This document shows positions 25,031 through 35,064 of a DNA stretch of 48,483 bases, piece by piece (within the stretch, counting starts at the first letter, position 1; each line of letters starts with the position of its first letter). The translations under genes were made by a program, and so were the position numbers. Source of the DNA: Rhodospirillaceae bacterium (GTDB lineage: Bacteria > Pseudomonadota > Alphaproteobacteria > MPNO01 > UBA2964); NCBI GenBank assembly GCA_002709075.1, contig PAPV01000003.1, forward strand, positions 5,844 to 54,326, read 5' to 3'. A model generated the notes under the pieces. The model was given only the letters and a program-made list of their open reading frames with translations, did no database searches and was not told the origin of the DNA.

Positions 25031-25103
25031 GACAATTTTCTTGTAATTGCAAATATTTTTAGCATCTGCTAAGTTTTACAGTGTACAAGGAGATAATTTA
25101 TTT

Positions 25104-26309
25104 ATGGCATCTATCGGATTTAATACGGTTCGTGGATTTGAAGGAACCGCTCGCTCGGCTTTAAACTTTGGCCTAATCAAAATAGGCATTCTTGTGAGTT
25201 TAGTAATTTTATTCGTATCAATACCGACATCAAGGGAAATAATTATTCAAAGCCTGTCAGATGCATTTTTACAGGTAACAGTTTTTGTTGCTCTCACGCT
25301 TGGAATATTTTACTTCATGGAGGCGGTTTTTAGAATCAATCTCGCCAAACTATTAGCCCGTCATACCGCGTGGCAAGTTCCAATTGCAGCAGCTCTCGGG
25401 GCTTTACCTGGATGTGGAGGTGCCGTGATTATTATTACTCAATTCATCCGTGGCGGAATCAACTTTGGTTCAGTCGTGGCTGTACTAACTGCGACAATGG
25501 GTGACGCAGCCTTCTTACTGTTAACGCAGGCGCCAGTGGCAGGAATAGGAGTTTTCACTTGTGGCTTTGCGGTGGGAGTAGTATCCGGTTACCTTGTTAA
25601 TAAGATCCATGACCCTGACTATTTACGCAATAAACAATATCATAGTGGAGACCTTCACCACCCACATATCCACCAAGTCAATTCTAAAGTGTGGCGCCGT
25701 CTTTGGGGAATTTTTTTGATTCCTGGCTTATTTTTTGGCTTACTTATAGCATTTCAGGTAAATACTGAACTGACTTTTGGAGACCTCGGGGGAGTCCCAA
25801 TTTCAACTTGTATTGGGCTCGGAGGAGCAATAATTTCACTTGCTTTTTGGGGTGTCGTTTCGCCTAGTCGTACTAAATACCTACATAATCAAGATACAAG
25901 CCAAAATTCCGCGATAGAAAAACGAATAAGCAATGCATCATCCCGGGTTGTTGGTGATACATGCTTTGTGACCGTATGGGTAATCTTCGCTTTTCTTATT
26001 TTTGAGCTACTTGTTCTTTTTACTGGATTAAATTTAGAAAAATTATTTAATATTTGGGGGCCTTTGGTTCCACTTATTGCAATCTTTGTCGGTTTTATAC
26101 CGGGTTGCGGACCTCAATTATTAGTTACAACAATGTATATAAACGGAACCATCCCGTTTTCAGCTGAACTTGGCAACGCCATCAGTAACGATGGAGACGC
26201 TTTATTTCCTGCGATTGCAATGGCACCCAAATTGGCGGTAATAGCCACACTTTACTCAGCTATTCCTGCCCTTATTGTCTCATACGGATATTACTGTTTA
26301 TTCGAATAA
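25104..26309 (+). CDS. Putative 10-TM heavy-metal (manganese) exporter, ArsP_2-like
   Basis: Polytopic membrane protein of 401 residues resembling the 10-TM heavy-metal exporter family (Pfam ArsP_2). It is an internal duplication: each half carries a PGCG motif in a membrane segment (ALPGCGGAVIIITQF, about 103-117; IPGCGPQLLVTTMY, about 333-346). Each motif is followed by an acidic dyad region (TMGDAAFLLL in half one, NDGDALFPA in half two). I place the start at the ATG at 25104 because AAGGAG lies just before it; a TTG at 25047 would add 19 residues. The transported ion is inferred to be Mn2+ from the divergent mntR. Confidence 0.75.
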   Translation: MASIGFNTVRGFEGTARSALNFGLIKIGILVSLVILFVSIPTSREIIIQSLSDAFLQVTVFVALTLGIFYFMEAVFRINLAKLLARHTAWQVPIAAALGALPGCGGAVIIITQFIRGGINFGSVVAVLTATMGDAAFLLLTQAPVAGIGVFTCGFAVGVVSGYLVNKIHDPDYLRNKQYHSGDLHHPHIHQVNSKVWRRLWGIFLIPGLFFGLLIAFQVNTELTFGDLGGVPISTCIGLGGAIISLAFWGVVSPSRTKYLHNQDTSQNSAIEKRISNASSRVVGDTCFVTVWVIFAFLIFELLVLFTGLNLEKLFNIWGPLVPLIAIFVGFIPGCGPQLLVTTMYINGTIPFSAELGNAISNDGDALFPAIAMAPKLAVIATLYSAIPALIVSYGYYCLFE

Positions 26310-26327
26310 AATCTCTCACGTCGTTAC

Positions 26328-27659
26328 CTAGAGACGAATAGGCAGTCTTTGGACGGACTCTCGAAGACGATCATCTATCCACTTTGCTAACAACAAAACC
26401 TGAGCATCAAAATTGTTTCGACCAACCAATTGAACATTAACAGGCATGTTGTTTGGTCCTTCAAATAAGGGAAGATTAATGGCCGGCATATACATTTGGG
26501 TCCAAAGACGAGTATATACAGGCGTTCGAAGCTCAGTTGTTCCAATCGGTGCCTCACCGGGCAAACTGGGGGTAAGAAATAAATCAAAATTGGACGCAAG
26601 CTTATCCATTTTTGCCCTTGCCGAGTTAAGTAAAGAACTTGACCTTAAAAATTCCTTTTCGGATAGAGAATCAGAAAACCGTATTCTTTCCCGATTGTAA
26701 CCATTAAATTCAGAAAAATTGTTTTTAACCTCCATTGCCAACGCCCTGCGTCCCTCCCACGCATTAACGACGGAAAAATCATTAATTAAATCGTCAAAGC
26801 GTCTTGGTAGCTGGACATCTTCTAGGTAAGCACCGGCTTTTTCTAAAACACTGATGGTATAATTTAGTGCATTTTGAACACAGCGTTCGGCGTCAGACCA
26901 AGACGCGGTCCTTACGATTGCGATACGCGGTCTTATTTCTACATCCAAATGCGCAGCCCGCTTTTGGCCGGTGTTTATCGATCTTAACAAAATCAAGTCA
27001 TCAATAGATCTTGCAAACAAACCAATTGTATCAATGCTTGGCTTGCAATGTCTAAAACCTGTTCGGTCTATTCCATCCAAACTTGCCTTAAACCCATAAA
27101 CACCATTACTTGCAGCAGGACCTATTACTGATCCGCCCGTTTGAGTACCGTTGGCAAGCGTTACCATATAATCTGCAACTGCGGCCGCGGAACCACTAGA
27201 AGAAACGCTCGCAGTGCGTTCGAAATTATGCGGATTCATTGTGCCGATGGGTTGTGGACAGGCAAATTCCGTTGTGATTGTCTTACCAAATATTAGTAAA
27301 CCTGCATCACGTAACAGAGAAACACATTTAGATTCTGCATGCCACATTTTTCCTTTGTAAGGTTTAAATCCATGACCGGTAGGCATGTCCGGTGTGTCAA
27401 AAACATCTTTAATTCCGATTGGCACACCGTGAAGTAGCGACCTTCGTGGTATTTTGTCGATTGCTCTCGCCTGTTCAAGTGCTCTTTCTGGATCAATAAA
27501 CGCCCAAGCATTCACATCAGTATTTCTCTCTTTAATCCGTAAGAGACAATCCGAAACAAGTGCCTCAGATGTTATTTCTCCAGATTCTAACTTCCTAGAA
27601 GCTGCTGTAGCGGTCAATCCATTAAGTCCGAAAGGACCAACCTTGGAGAGATCAGCCAA
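26328..27659 (-). CDS. Amidase (amidase-signature family)
   Basis: Amide hydrolase with the Ser-cisSer-Lys triad. The lysine is in GIKDVFDTP (about 82-90), the cis-serine is in SVSSSGSAAAVAD (about 151-163) and the nucleophile is in GTQTGGSVIGPA (about 172-183). The glycines usually preceding SSSGS are replaced by Ser-Val, a small departure from the family consensus. The only available start is TTG at 27659, just four bases after the stop of the benzoate-CoA ligase gene, so translation is coupled to it. The neighbour suggests an aromatic amide substrate releasing benzoate or an analogue; this is inference. Confidence 0.87.
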   Translation of the reverse strand: MADLSKVGPFGLNGLTATAASRKLESGEITSEALVSDCLLRIKERNTDVNAWAFIDPERALEQARAIDKIPRRSLLHGVPIGIKDVFDTPDMPTGHGFKPYKGKMWHAESKCVSLLRDAGLLIFGKTITTEFACPQPIGTMNPHNFERTASVSSSGSAAAVADYMVTLANGTQTGGSVIGPAASNGVYGFKASLDGIDRTGFRHCKPSIDTIGLFARSIDDLILLRSINTGQKRAAHLDVEIRPRIAIVRTASWSDAERCVQNALNYTISVLEKAGAYLEDVQLPRRFDDLINDFSVVNAWEGRRALAMEVKNNFSEFNGYNRERIRFSDSLSEKEFLRSSSLLNSARAKMDKLASNFDLFLTPSLPGEAPIGTTELRTPVYTRLWTQMYMPAINLPLFEGPNNMPVNVQLVGRNNFDAQVLLLAKWIDDRLRESVQRLPIRL

Positions 27660-27663
27660 CGCC

Positions 27664-29235
27664 TTAGTGCCTCAACTTAAATCGCTGTATTTTTCCAGTT
27701 GCCGTCTTGGGTAATTCTTTCACAAAATTAAACCAGCGTGGAAATTTATAACGTGCCAGACCGTCCTTACAGTGCTCTGCTAATTCTTTAGTCAGTTCAC
27801 TTTCTTCTGTATTGACTTCATTCAAAACAATGTAAGCCTCTGGCTTTATTAGGTTATCAGCATCGGCTCGCGCAACAACAGCTGCCTCCAGTACTTTTGG
27901 ATGTTCAATTAACTTTGCCTCTATCTCAAAGGGCGAACACCAAATACCACCAACCTTCATCATATCGTCATTGCGCCCACAGTAAACAAAGTATCCTTCT
28001 TCATCCTGATAATAAGTATCACCCGTATTAATCCAATCCCCCTGCATCGTAGACTTAGTTTTTTCTTCATTATTCCAATAATATTTGGCAATAGAGTCAC
28101 CTTTTATCATTAGTTCTCCAGATTCTCCTGACGACACTTCATTGCCACATTCATCTAAAATACGCGCTTCATATCCGGGCACCAGTCGACCCGATACGCC
28201 GGGTTTATAGTCATCAATAAAGTTTGAAATAAAAATATGTAAAATTTCAGTAGATCCAATTCCGTCTAAAATCAATAACCCAGTGTTGTTCCTCCAACGG
28301 CGGAAAAGATCCCCAGGCAACGCCTCACCAGCCGAAATACAAACCCTCAACGAGCTAAAGTCAACTGAAACCTCTTCAAGTGCTCTTAGTTGAGCCGCAT
28401 ACAGGGTTGGTACACCAAAATATATGGTTGGTTTGTGCCGTTCGATTACCTCGAATGTTACGTTAGGACTAGGGGCACGTGTGTCTAATATAGAAGTTCC
28501 TCCGACCCAAAGTGGGAATGTCATTGCATTACCGAGGCCATATGCAAAAAATAATTTGGCAGCAGAAAAACACACATCCCTCTCAGTCATACCTAAAACA
28601 CCAACTGCGTATCGGATAGCTGTTACGGGAATATCGGCATGGCTATGGACAGTTCCCTTTGGACGACCCGTGGAACCGGATGAATACAGCCAAAAACAAT
28701 CATCAGATGCTGACGCCGGAGCAGCCTTTAAATCTTTGCTGCAAGTTGAAATCAAACTGTCAAGACCTGAGTATTCATCTGATTGATATACATGTTTTAA
28801 ATTTATATCATTTCCTTCTAATGACTTTTCTACTTCGGCAGCAAAAATTGTTGAATAGAATAACGCCTCACAACCGGAATCTTGGATCATATAATTATAA
28901 TCATCTGCCTTTAGCAACGTGTTAAGCGGCACAGGAACAAATCCGGCTTTAATTGCCCCCCAAAATAAAAAATAAAATCCAGGGGAATCCTGTATTACCA
29001 TCAGAACCCTTGCACCGCGAGAAAGGCCGAGATTGATAAGCATATTTCCTGTTCGGTTTATTTTTTCTACTAGTCTGGCGTATGTTATATTTTCATATGA
29101 TCCGATGATTGCTAGTTTATTCCCACGGCCTTCCTCTAGATGACGATCAATAAATGGAACTGCTATATTAAAATTTTTTTCAAATCCGATTTTTACAGGA
29201 GATGAGACGGTATCTATAATTATTCCATTGCTCAT
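27664..29235 (-). CDS. Benzoate-CoA ligase family protein
   Basis: AMP-forming aryl-CoA ligase of 523 residues. Motifs are YSSGSTGRPKGTVHSHAD (about 189-206), the benzoate-ligase-type CISAGEALPGDLFRRW, DGIGSTEILHIFIS (about 323-336) in place of the usual YG-TE motif, LIMKGDS, WINTGDTYYQD and the C-terminal KTATGKIQRFKL with the catalytic lysine. The GSTEILHIFIS block is typical of benzoate/4-hydroxybenzoate-CoA ligases. It supplies benzoyl-CoA to boxB/boxC nearby. Whether benzoate itself or a substituted benzoate is preferred cannot be told. Confidence 0.88.
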   Translation of the reverse strand: MSNGIIIDTVSSPVKIGFEKNFNIAVPFIDRHLEEGRGNKLAIIGSYENITYARLVEKINRTGNMLINLGLSRGARVLMVIQDSPGFYFLFWGAIKAGFVPVPLNTLLKADDYNYMIQDSGCEALFYSTIFAAEVEKSLEGNDINLKHVYQSDEYSGLDSLISTCSKDLKAAPASASDDCFWLYSSGSTGRPKGTVHSHADIPVTAIRYAVGVLGMTERDVCFSAAKLFFAYGLGNAMTFPLWVGGTSILDTRAPSPNVTFEVIERHKPTIYFGVPTLYAAQLRALEEVSVDFSSLRVCISAGEALPGDLFRRWRNNTGLLILDGIGSTEILHIFISNFIDDYKPGVSGRLVPGYEARILDECGNEVSSGESGELMIKGDSIAKYYWNNEEKTKSTMQGDWINTGDTYYQDEEGYFVYCGRNDDMMKVGGIWCSPFEIEAKLIEHPKVLEAAVVARADADNLIKPEAYIVLNEVNTEESELTKELAEHCKDGLARYKFPRWFNFVKELPKTATGKIQRFKLRH

Positions 29236-29304
29236 TTGACTACTGCCTTTTCTATTGTCAAAACAAACCTTACAATGTGTTTCCGATAGACAAAAGAGTT
29301 ACCA

Positions 29305-30510
29305 ATGACTGATAAAAATCCTATTTTAATTGCAGGCGGTGGCATAGGTGGTCTAGCTATGGCACGCATGTTGGCACTGTCTGGACGAAAATCAATAGTT
29401 TTGGAAAAATCGGAAACTTTTGGCGAAATCGGCGCAGGCATCCAACTAGGCCCAAATACACACAGAGCATTCGAGGCTATGAAAATCAAAAAAGAAATGC
29501 ATGAAATTGCCTGGTTTCCAAAAGATATGGTGATGATGGATAGTTTATCCGGTAATGAAATATTGCGCATGCCATCAGGCAATGCCCTTATTCCCAGTTT
29601 TGGCCAACCGTATGCAGTTATACATAGGGCCGATCTTCACAATGTTCTCTACAAAGCGTGTGAAGAAATGAATGAAATCGACCTGAAAACTTCAGCAGAG
29701 GTGAGGGGGTTTTCGCAAAATCAGTGCGGTGTAGTTGCAGAATTAACCAGTGGAGAAAAATTGGACGGTTCTGGTTTAATAGGTGCAGACGGTCTTTGGT
29801 CTACTATCCGATCGGCCATCATTAATGATGGAGACCCTCTTGTTTCAGGCCACATAGCATATCGGGCGGTGTTGCCAATTACAGATGTGCCAGACGTGTT
29901 AAATGAGTGGATCGACGATGTCGTTCTCTGGGCTGGACCGCGCAATCATCTAGTCCATTATAAACTTCGTAACGGTCAGTTATTTAATATTGTTGCGGTA
30001 TTTCATAGTTCGCGTTACGTGGAAGGTTGGGATGAATATGGTGACCCTGCAGAATTGTTTGAACATTTTGCCACTGTCCAGCCAGAGGTAAAGGCCTTAT
30101 TGGAAAAAATCAATGTATGGAAAATGTGGGTCTTGTGTGATCGAGTGCCAGCTAAAAATTGGACAAATGGTAAAATTACTCTTTTAGGAGATGCCGCACA
30201 CCCAACACTTCAATATTTAGCAGCCGGAGCAGGAATGGCCATGGAGGATGCTGTCTGCATTGCAGCTTTAATTGATAAATACAACGGTAATATCGAAAAT
30301 GCTTTTTCTGAATATCCATCACTTCGATACAAACGAACCGGAAGAGTACAGTTAACAGCACGGCTATATGGGGACCTCTATCACGCCGAAGGTGTTGCTA
30401 GAGAGTTGAGAAATGAGTTGCTCGGCGGTCAAAAGACGATGGCTGATAATCCATATGGCGGCATGTCTTGGCTATATCAGCACAACAGTGGGTTGCCAGG
30501 AGGAATTTAG
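29305..30510 (+). CDS. FAD-dependent aromatic monooxygenase, 3-hydroxybenzoate 6-hydroxylase-like
   Basis: Group A flavoprotein monooxygenase of 401 residues that would hydroxylate an aromatic acid with NAD(P)H. It has the dinucleotide-binding AGGGIGGLAMA (about 10-20), a DG motif in GADGLWSTIRSA (about 159-170) and the FAD ribityl motif GDAAHPTLQYLAAGAGMAMEDA (about 297-318). YLAAGAGMAMEDA and overall length fit 3-hydroxybenzoate 6-hydroxylase or salicylate hydroxylase relatives. It is divergent from the ligase with a 69-bp gap and convergent with boxB. No gentisate dioxygenase is present in the window, so its product must be handled elsewhere. Confidence 0.8.
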   Translation: MTDKNPILIAGGGIGGLAMARMLALSGRKSIVLEKSETFGEIGAGIQLGPNTHRAFEAMKIKKEMHEIAWFPKDMVMMDSLSGNEILRMPSGNALIPSFGQPYAVIHRADLHNVLYKACEEMNEIDLKTSAEVRGFSQNQCGVVAELTSGEKLDGSGLIGADGLWSTIRSAIINDGDPLVSGHIAYRAVLPITDVPDVLNEWIDDVVLWAGPRNHLVHYKLRNGQLFNIVAVFHSSRYVEGWDEYGDPAELFEHFATVQPEVKALLEKINVWKMWVLCDRVPAKNWTNGKITLLGDAAHPTLQYLAAGAGMAMEDAVCIAALIDKYNGNIENAFSEYPSLRYKRTGRVQLTARLYGDLYHAEGVARELRNELLGGQKTMADNPYGGMSWLYQHNSGLPGGI

Positions 30511-30557
30511 CGGGGTTTTCCTCTTTGTGACCATGGTTTCCTGAAAAAAAACCTATT

Positions 30558-31985
30558 TTAATGAAATCTTACGTATTCAAAATCGAGTGGCTGCCCATTA
30601 ATCCCGCGTCCCGGAGGTGCTACCCAACTAGCAAATTTACCTGGCTCAATCACGGCTTTAGTCATCAAAGATCTGACAAATTCTCTATCTTCACGCGTCG
30701 GTAACCAATCTCGCGATCTTTTAGACCAATCCACCCCCGATATTACCTGTCCGTCAGTTGTTATTTTGGCGTCCGAAAATGTGCCGATAGACCGATTAAA
30801 TCCGCGATGTGGTAATGAGAACCTATAATCAGTTTTATTACGCTTGAGAATTTTATTCCAGCGATCTACACCTGCTTGACAATCTGCAATGTAATCATCA
30901 CGCAACCTCTCATTAACTGCGAGCAGTGCATTCTGGTCAGACTGCTTTATTTTTTCATCTTCAAAAAGAATTACTTTGTAGATATCATTGTTCAACTGAT
31001 GATCGTCGTCTATTTTACTTTCTTCGTATCGCCCCTTTAATCCTGCAGTGTAATAGTTTGCTGCATTGGTAGATAGCTCGTTTCCAAACAAATCTAGCGA
31101 AACACTAAAATGGAAGTTGATATACCTCTGCAGAGTAGCCAGATCAATGGCCCCTGCAGCTCTAATCTTTTCGGGGTCTTCCGTTTTAAGCTCTTTCATA
31201 ACTTCGCACGTGCGGGTGATCACGCGCGCAATGCCCGTGGTTCCTATGAACATATGGTGACCTTCTTCAGTTAACATGAACCGGCAAGTACGCGCTAAGG
31301 GGTCAAATCCGGACTCCGCCAATGACGATAGCTGAAACTTACCATCACGATCCGTAAAAAATGTAAACATATAATAAGAAAGCCAATCCGGTGTTTCCTC
31401 ATTAAAAGCACCCAATATACGCGGTTTGTCCGGGTCACCAGAATGCCGTTCCAACATTGATTCCGCCTCATCGCGACCATCTCTTCCAAAGTAAGCATGC
31501 AATAGGTAAACCATAGCCCATAAATGCCGCCCTTCTTCGATATTAACTTGGAACAAGTTTCGCAAATCATACATTGAGGGCGCAGTTAACCCTAATAACC
31601 GCTGCTGTTCTACAGATGCCGGTTCAGTATCACCTTGTGTGACAATTAATCTTCGAAGAGGGGCACGATATTCTCCAGGTACCTCATTCCAAACCCGCTC
31701 ACCTTTGTGTTCTCCAAAAGGTATCGTACGACCTTCCTCTGGTGGAGCTAAAAAGATGCCCCAGCGATATTCGGGCATTTTTACAAAATCAAAATTCGCC
31801 CACCCGTCTGCCTCCACACTTATAGCGGTGCGAAGGTATACATCATAATCAATTGACCCCTCAGGACCTAAATCTTTCCACCAACTCAAAAAACTGGGCT
31901 GCCATGACTCGAGCGCTCTTCGCAATCGCCGATCATCAGCCAGATCCACATTGTTTGGAATCCGTGCATTCAAATCAATAGACAT
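30558..31985 (-). CDS. boxB: Benzoyl-CoA 2,3-epoxidase subunit B (BoxB)
   Basis: Diiron epoxidase that converts benzoyl-CoA to 2,3-epoxybenzoyl-CoA in the aerobic box pathway. 475 residues, the usual length. Diiron ligands are visible in DYDVYLRTAISVEADGW (about 45-61), NIEEGRHLWAMVYLLH (about 150-165) and LTEEGHHMF (about 240-248). It is coupled to boxC (76 bp upstream). BoxB needs electrons from BoxA, an NADPH-ferredoxin reductase-type protein that I do not see in this window. It has no obvious truncation. Confidence 0.95.
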   Translation of the reverse strand: MSIDLNARIPNNVDLADDRRLRRALESWQPSFLSWWKDLGPEGSIDYDVYLRTAISVEADGWANFDFVKMPEYRWGIFLAPPEEGRTIPFGEHKGERVWNEVPGEYRAPLRRLIVTQGDTEPASVEQQRLLGLTAPSMYDLRNLFQVNIEEGRHLWAMVYLLHAYFGRDGRDEAESMLERHSGDPDKPRILGAFNEETPDWLSYYMFTFFTDRDGKFQLSSLAESGFDPLARTCRFMLTEEGHHMFIGTTGIARVITRTCEVMKELKTEDPEKIRAAGAIDLATLQRYINFHFSVSLDLFGNELSTNAANYYTAGLKGRYEESKIDDDHQLNNDIYKVILFEDEKIKQSDQNALLAVNERLRDDYIADCQAGVDRWNKILKRNKTDYRFSLPHRGFNRSIGTFSDAKITTDGQVISGVDWSKRSRDWLPTREDREFVRSLMTKAVIEPGKFASWVAPPGRGINGQPLDFEYVRFH

Positions 31986-32061
31986 AAATTATTCCTATCT
32001 TTCTTCTGTCTTTGCATGTTTGTTTCTTTAACAGTCAGTGTTCGGCATCTTGGTCAACTTT

Positions 32062-33759
32062 TCATACCCTTTGTTTATCAAATTGGCTGCGCTGGCCAGT
32101 ACCATAAAGCTTTAAGGCCCCATTCTCTCCCACAGCGTTTGGTCGCTGAAAAATCCAATTCTGCCATGCACTAAGACGGCCAAAAATCTTTGTTTCGATT
32201 GTTTCAGGTCCAGCAAATCTTAAATTAGCTTCCATGCCAGAGAGCCCATCGGGTGAAAAGGCGGCCCGTTCCTCAACAGCAATTCTTACTTCATCATCCC
32301 AGTCAATATCATCCGGAATGAAGGTTACCAAACCAGCATTATCTGCCTCAACCGCATCTAATTCACTGTTTATAAGCTTTTTCGCATTTTCCACTTTTTC
32401 GGGTTCGCCCAATAAGCGTGTCGTGATTCTCGAAAGCCCATTTGCCATCGGATAGCTTCCAAAATTCATATTAGTGAGTTGAATTGTTGGTGCCGGTACA
32501 TTTTCGCCTTCCATCATACCATGTAGCATGTAGGATCTATCAGAAAGAAAAACCAACTCTAATAAAGTACCAGAAAAACAACTTCCTGGTTCAACTAGTG
32601 TCAATAAACTTCGAGAACTAATATCAATCCGTTTCAGGGTTCGCTTAAGATATAGTATAATCTCACGAACCAACCAATTGTTTTGATTCGCATAAAGAAG
32701 ATCATCGTATGCAGCAACTTTGGAGTTTTCGCCACTGCTACGAAACACCCAAGTTCCTATGTTACTCTCATTTAACCTCAAGTGCATTATTGCATTATCG
32801 AGTTCTCGAGCAATCGCAAGTGGCCAGAAGTCACAACCTAGATTTTCCAGATCCTCTACGGTTGGCGGAGAACAGACTTCGGGTCCGGTTATCAAAAATT
32901 CTGCAATATTTTGTTGGCGGTCAAGCTTAATAGATATATGTTGAGAATTAAGTTGGTTATCACTTTCAAAAACTATTAATTCCTGCAACTTAACTCCTGC
33001 TACGTCCCTCGGTCTATCAGAATCATCAGCGTATGTTTTCGCTCTTTCGAATACTGTCTTGTCAAACTTTGATCTTGGGATAATTTCATCAACCAAGTTC
33101 CATTCAACCGCACGCTTTCCCCTTATACCCTCTACGGTAGTGCAAAAAACATCAGCACGATCATTTCTAACCTTTCGTTTGTCCACAAGTCGAGTTAGTC
33201 CTCCTGTTCCCGGAAGCACTGCTAACAACGGAAGTTCTGGTAACGATATTGTAGAAGAACCATCGTCCAGCAACATGATGTAATCTGTGGCGAGTGCCAA
33301 CTCATATCCCCCGCCTGCTGCTGTGCCGTTTATTGCACAAATGTATCGTTGGTATGAATGGTTGGTTGCATCTTCAATGCAATTTCGCGTCTCATTTGTG
33401 AATTTACAAAAATTCACTTTATGGTCATGACTCGAAATCCCAAGCATTTTGATATTTGCTCCTGCGCAAAAAACATTTGGATAATCCGAGGAAATAATCA
33501 CACACCCCACCTCAGGATGCTCAAACCGAAGGCGTTGGGTTGCATCATAAAGTTCTATATCTACCCCCAAATCATACGAATTTAATTTTAGTTCATACCC
33601 CGAGTTTATAGTGACTTTTTCATTAACTTTCATTGCCAAGCGAGCTACGTTCCCGTCAATGGATAATTTCCAATGCTTATAATCATCTGGACAGGTTTGA
33701 AACGTAACATTATTAGATTCTTTACGGGGTGTATTGAACGTTCCACTTTTTTTGTTCAT
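32062..33759 (-). CDS. boxC: 2,3-epoxybenzoyl-CoA dihydrolase (BoxC)
   Basis: Crotonase-fold ring-opening enzyme of the box pathway, which cleaves 2,3-epoxybenzoyl-CoA with two waters to give a dihydroadipyl-CoA semialdehyde and formate. Two crotonase-like halves are recognisable; the first contains NVFCAGANIKMLG (about 98-110), NGTAAGGGYELALATDY (about 145-161) and ELPLLAVLPGTGGLTRLV. About 565 residues from the ATG at 33759, with GGCGAG as the ribosome-binding site; an in-frame TTG at 33783 adds eight residues. It is upstream of boxB in the same operon. Confidence 0.93.
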   Translation of the reverse strand: MNKKSGTFNTPRKESNNVTFQTCPDDYKHWKLSIDGNVARLAMKVNEKVTINSGYELKLNSYDLGVDIELYDATQRLRFEHPEVGCVIISSDYPNVFCAGANIKMLGISSHDHKVNFCKFTNETRNCIEDATNHSYQRYICAINGTAAGGGYELALATDYIMLLDDGSSTISLPELPLLAVLPGTGGLTRLVDKRKVRNDRADVFCTTVEGIRGKRAVEWNLVDEIIPRSKFDKTVFERAKTYADDSDRPRDVAGVKLQELIVFESDNQLNSQHISIKLDRQQNIAEFLITGPEVCSPPTVEDLENLGCDFWPLAIARELDNAIMHLRLNESNIGTWVFRSSGENSKVAAYDDLLYANQNNWLVREIILYLKRTLKRIDISSRSLLTLVEPGSCFSGTLLELVFLSDRSYMLHGMMEGENVPAPTIQLTNMNFGSYPMANGLSRITTRLLGEPEKVENAKKLINSELDAVEADNAGLVTFIPDDIDWDDEVRIAVEERAAFSPDGLSGMEANLRFAGPETIETKIFGRLSAWQNWIFQRPNAVGENGALKLYGTGQRSQFDKQRV

Positions 33760-33981
33760 AAAACTCGCCAATCCACCCCACAAAGCTTAAACCTGCAAAA
33801 AAATAGTAACGCAATCGAGAAATTTTTAATTAATATGCAATTACGCTTTGATTTATAGTTGTTTACACAACAACTATATAATTCACCAATGAAATTCGTC
33901 AATTTTAAATAAATTTGGTATTTCGGCTTTCAAAAAACCAAATATTACGTCTTGCTCTGGTTGTTAAACGAATAAAACCAA

Positions 33982-35064
33982 TTATTCCCTAAATGGTGTA
34001 TCTGGTGGCTTTCCCAATAAACGCATTGCGGCCACGTAAAGATACTGCGTTCCAATGTTTACAACAATTATCCGCGCCAGATGAAAAGCGACTACAAGAG
34101 GAACACCAACCTCTAGAGCCTGGGCTACAATTGTCATTTCGGCGAGCCCACCGGGCGCAGTTGCAATGATTAAAGTTGAAATTGGAAGATTAGAGTTCCA
34201 CGCGATAAGCAATGCTACCCCGACAGAGGACACAATAATAAAAATTGCGTTAAAGATTGCAAAAGGAATGAAAAGCCGATGGCGCGCAAAAAATGTGCGT
34301 TCATAGCGCTCACCGAGAATAAGACCGAACATCAGTTGGGCAAAATCAGTCATCCACTCTGGAATAAGAGACAGTTCAATTCCGTATATCGTTAACGTAG
34401 CACCAAATATAATTGGTGTCATAAAGCAGCCATTATGAAAATTCAGCCGTTCAGAAATTACACCCAAAAGTCCCCCTGCCAAGATCCAAATGAATATTAC
34501 GCCATAATCCGTCGGTAAATCAGGTGTATAAGGTAAAACTTCAATTGAAATTCCACCGTAGGTCATAAAATACGGAACCACAATTACGAGTATTGAGATT
34601 CTTAATGAATGAGCCACTGCAACTGGCGGAAGTTGGGCGTTATACTTGTCAGCTAAGTTTGCCATTGCCATAGATCCGCCTGGAATTGAGGCAAAAAATG
34701 CGGACTTTGGATTAACACCGGAGACCTTATTCATTATTAGTGCGCCTAATCCACCTATGATAAATGCAGAAAATGTTGCTACAAAGATCAAACCACTATT
34801 CGTTGCAAGTACCGCTAAAACTGCTGGGGTAAAATAAATTGAAACGGCTGAACCGAGAATGATTTGGCCGGTTTGCCGACCATAAGGAATAGAAACAGAT
34901 CGAATTCCACACAAGTTTAATACTGCAACTGCAACCATCGGTCCAATCATCCATGGGATCGGAGTATTCAACCAATCAAGCATTGCGCCAGCAGGAATAC
35001 CAACAAAAAGCGCACGCGCAATGTGTATCCAGCGGTTATTAATACGGAAAAAATCGGTTTTCAT
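33982..35064 (-). CDS. AbrB-family membrane protein, putative transporter
   Basis: Integral membrane protein of 360 residues with about 10 predicted helices arranged as a duplicated unit. Each half has a conserved helix with a PGG motif: SIPGGSMAMANLA (about 129-141) and TAPGGLAEMTIVAQ (about 304-317). This is the AbrB/PF05145 domain often seen beside tricarboxylate and aromatic-acid genes. Older databases call it 'ammonia monooxygenase', which is not supported by this sequence. The substrate is unknown. It is transcribed toward boxC, with a 198-bp gap that likely ends one unit. Confidence 0.78.
   Translation of the reverse strand: MKTDFFRINNRWIHIARALFVGIPAGAMLDWLNTPIPWMIGPMVAVAVLNLCGIRSVSIPYGRQTGQIILGSAVSIYFTPAVLAVLATNSGLIFVATFSAFIIGGLGALIMNKVSGVNPKSAFFASIPGGSMAMANLADKYNAQLPPVAVAHSLRISILVIVVPYFMTYGGISIEVLPYTPDLPTDYGVIFIWILAGGLLGVISERLNFHNGCFMTPIIFGATLTIYGIELSLIPEWMTDFAQLMFGLILGERYERTFFARHRLFIPFAIFNAIFIIVSSVGVALLIAWNSNLPISTLIIATAPGGLAEMTIVAQALEVGVPLVVAFHLARIIVVNIGTQYLYVAAMRLLGKPPDTPFRE

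Noticed and set aside
33982-35064. Ammonia monooxygenase
   Set aside because: This is a legacy name for AbrB-domain membrane proteins. The sequence has no copper-site or Amo subunit features.
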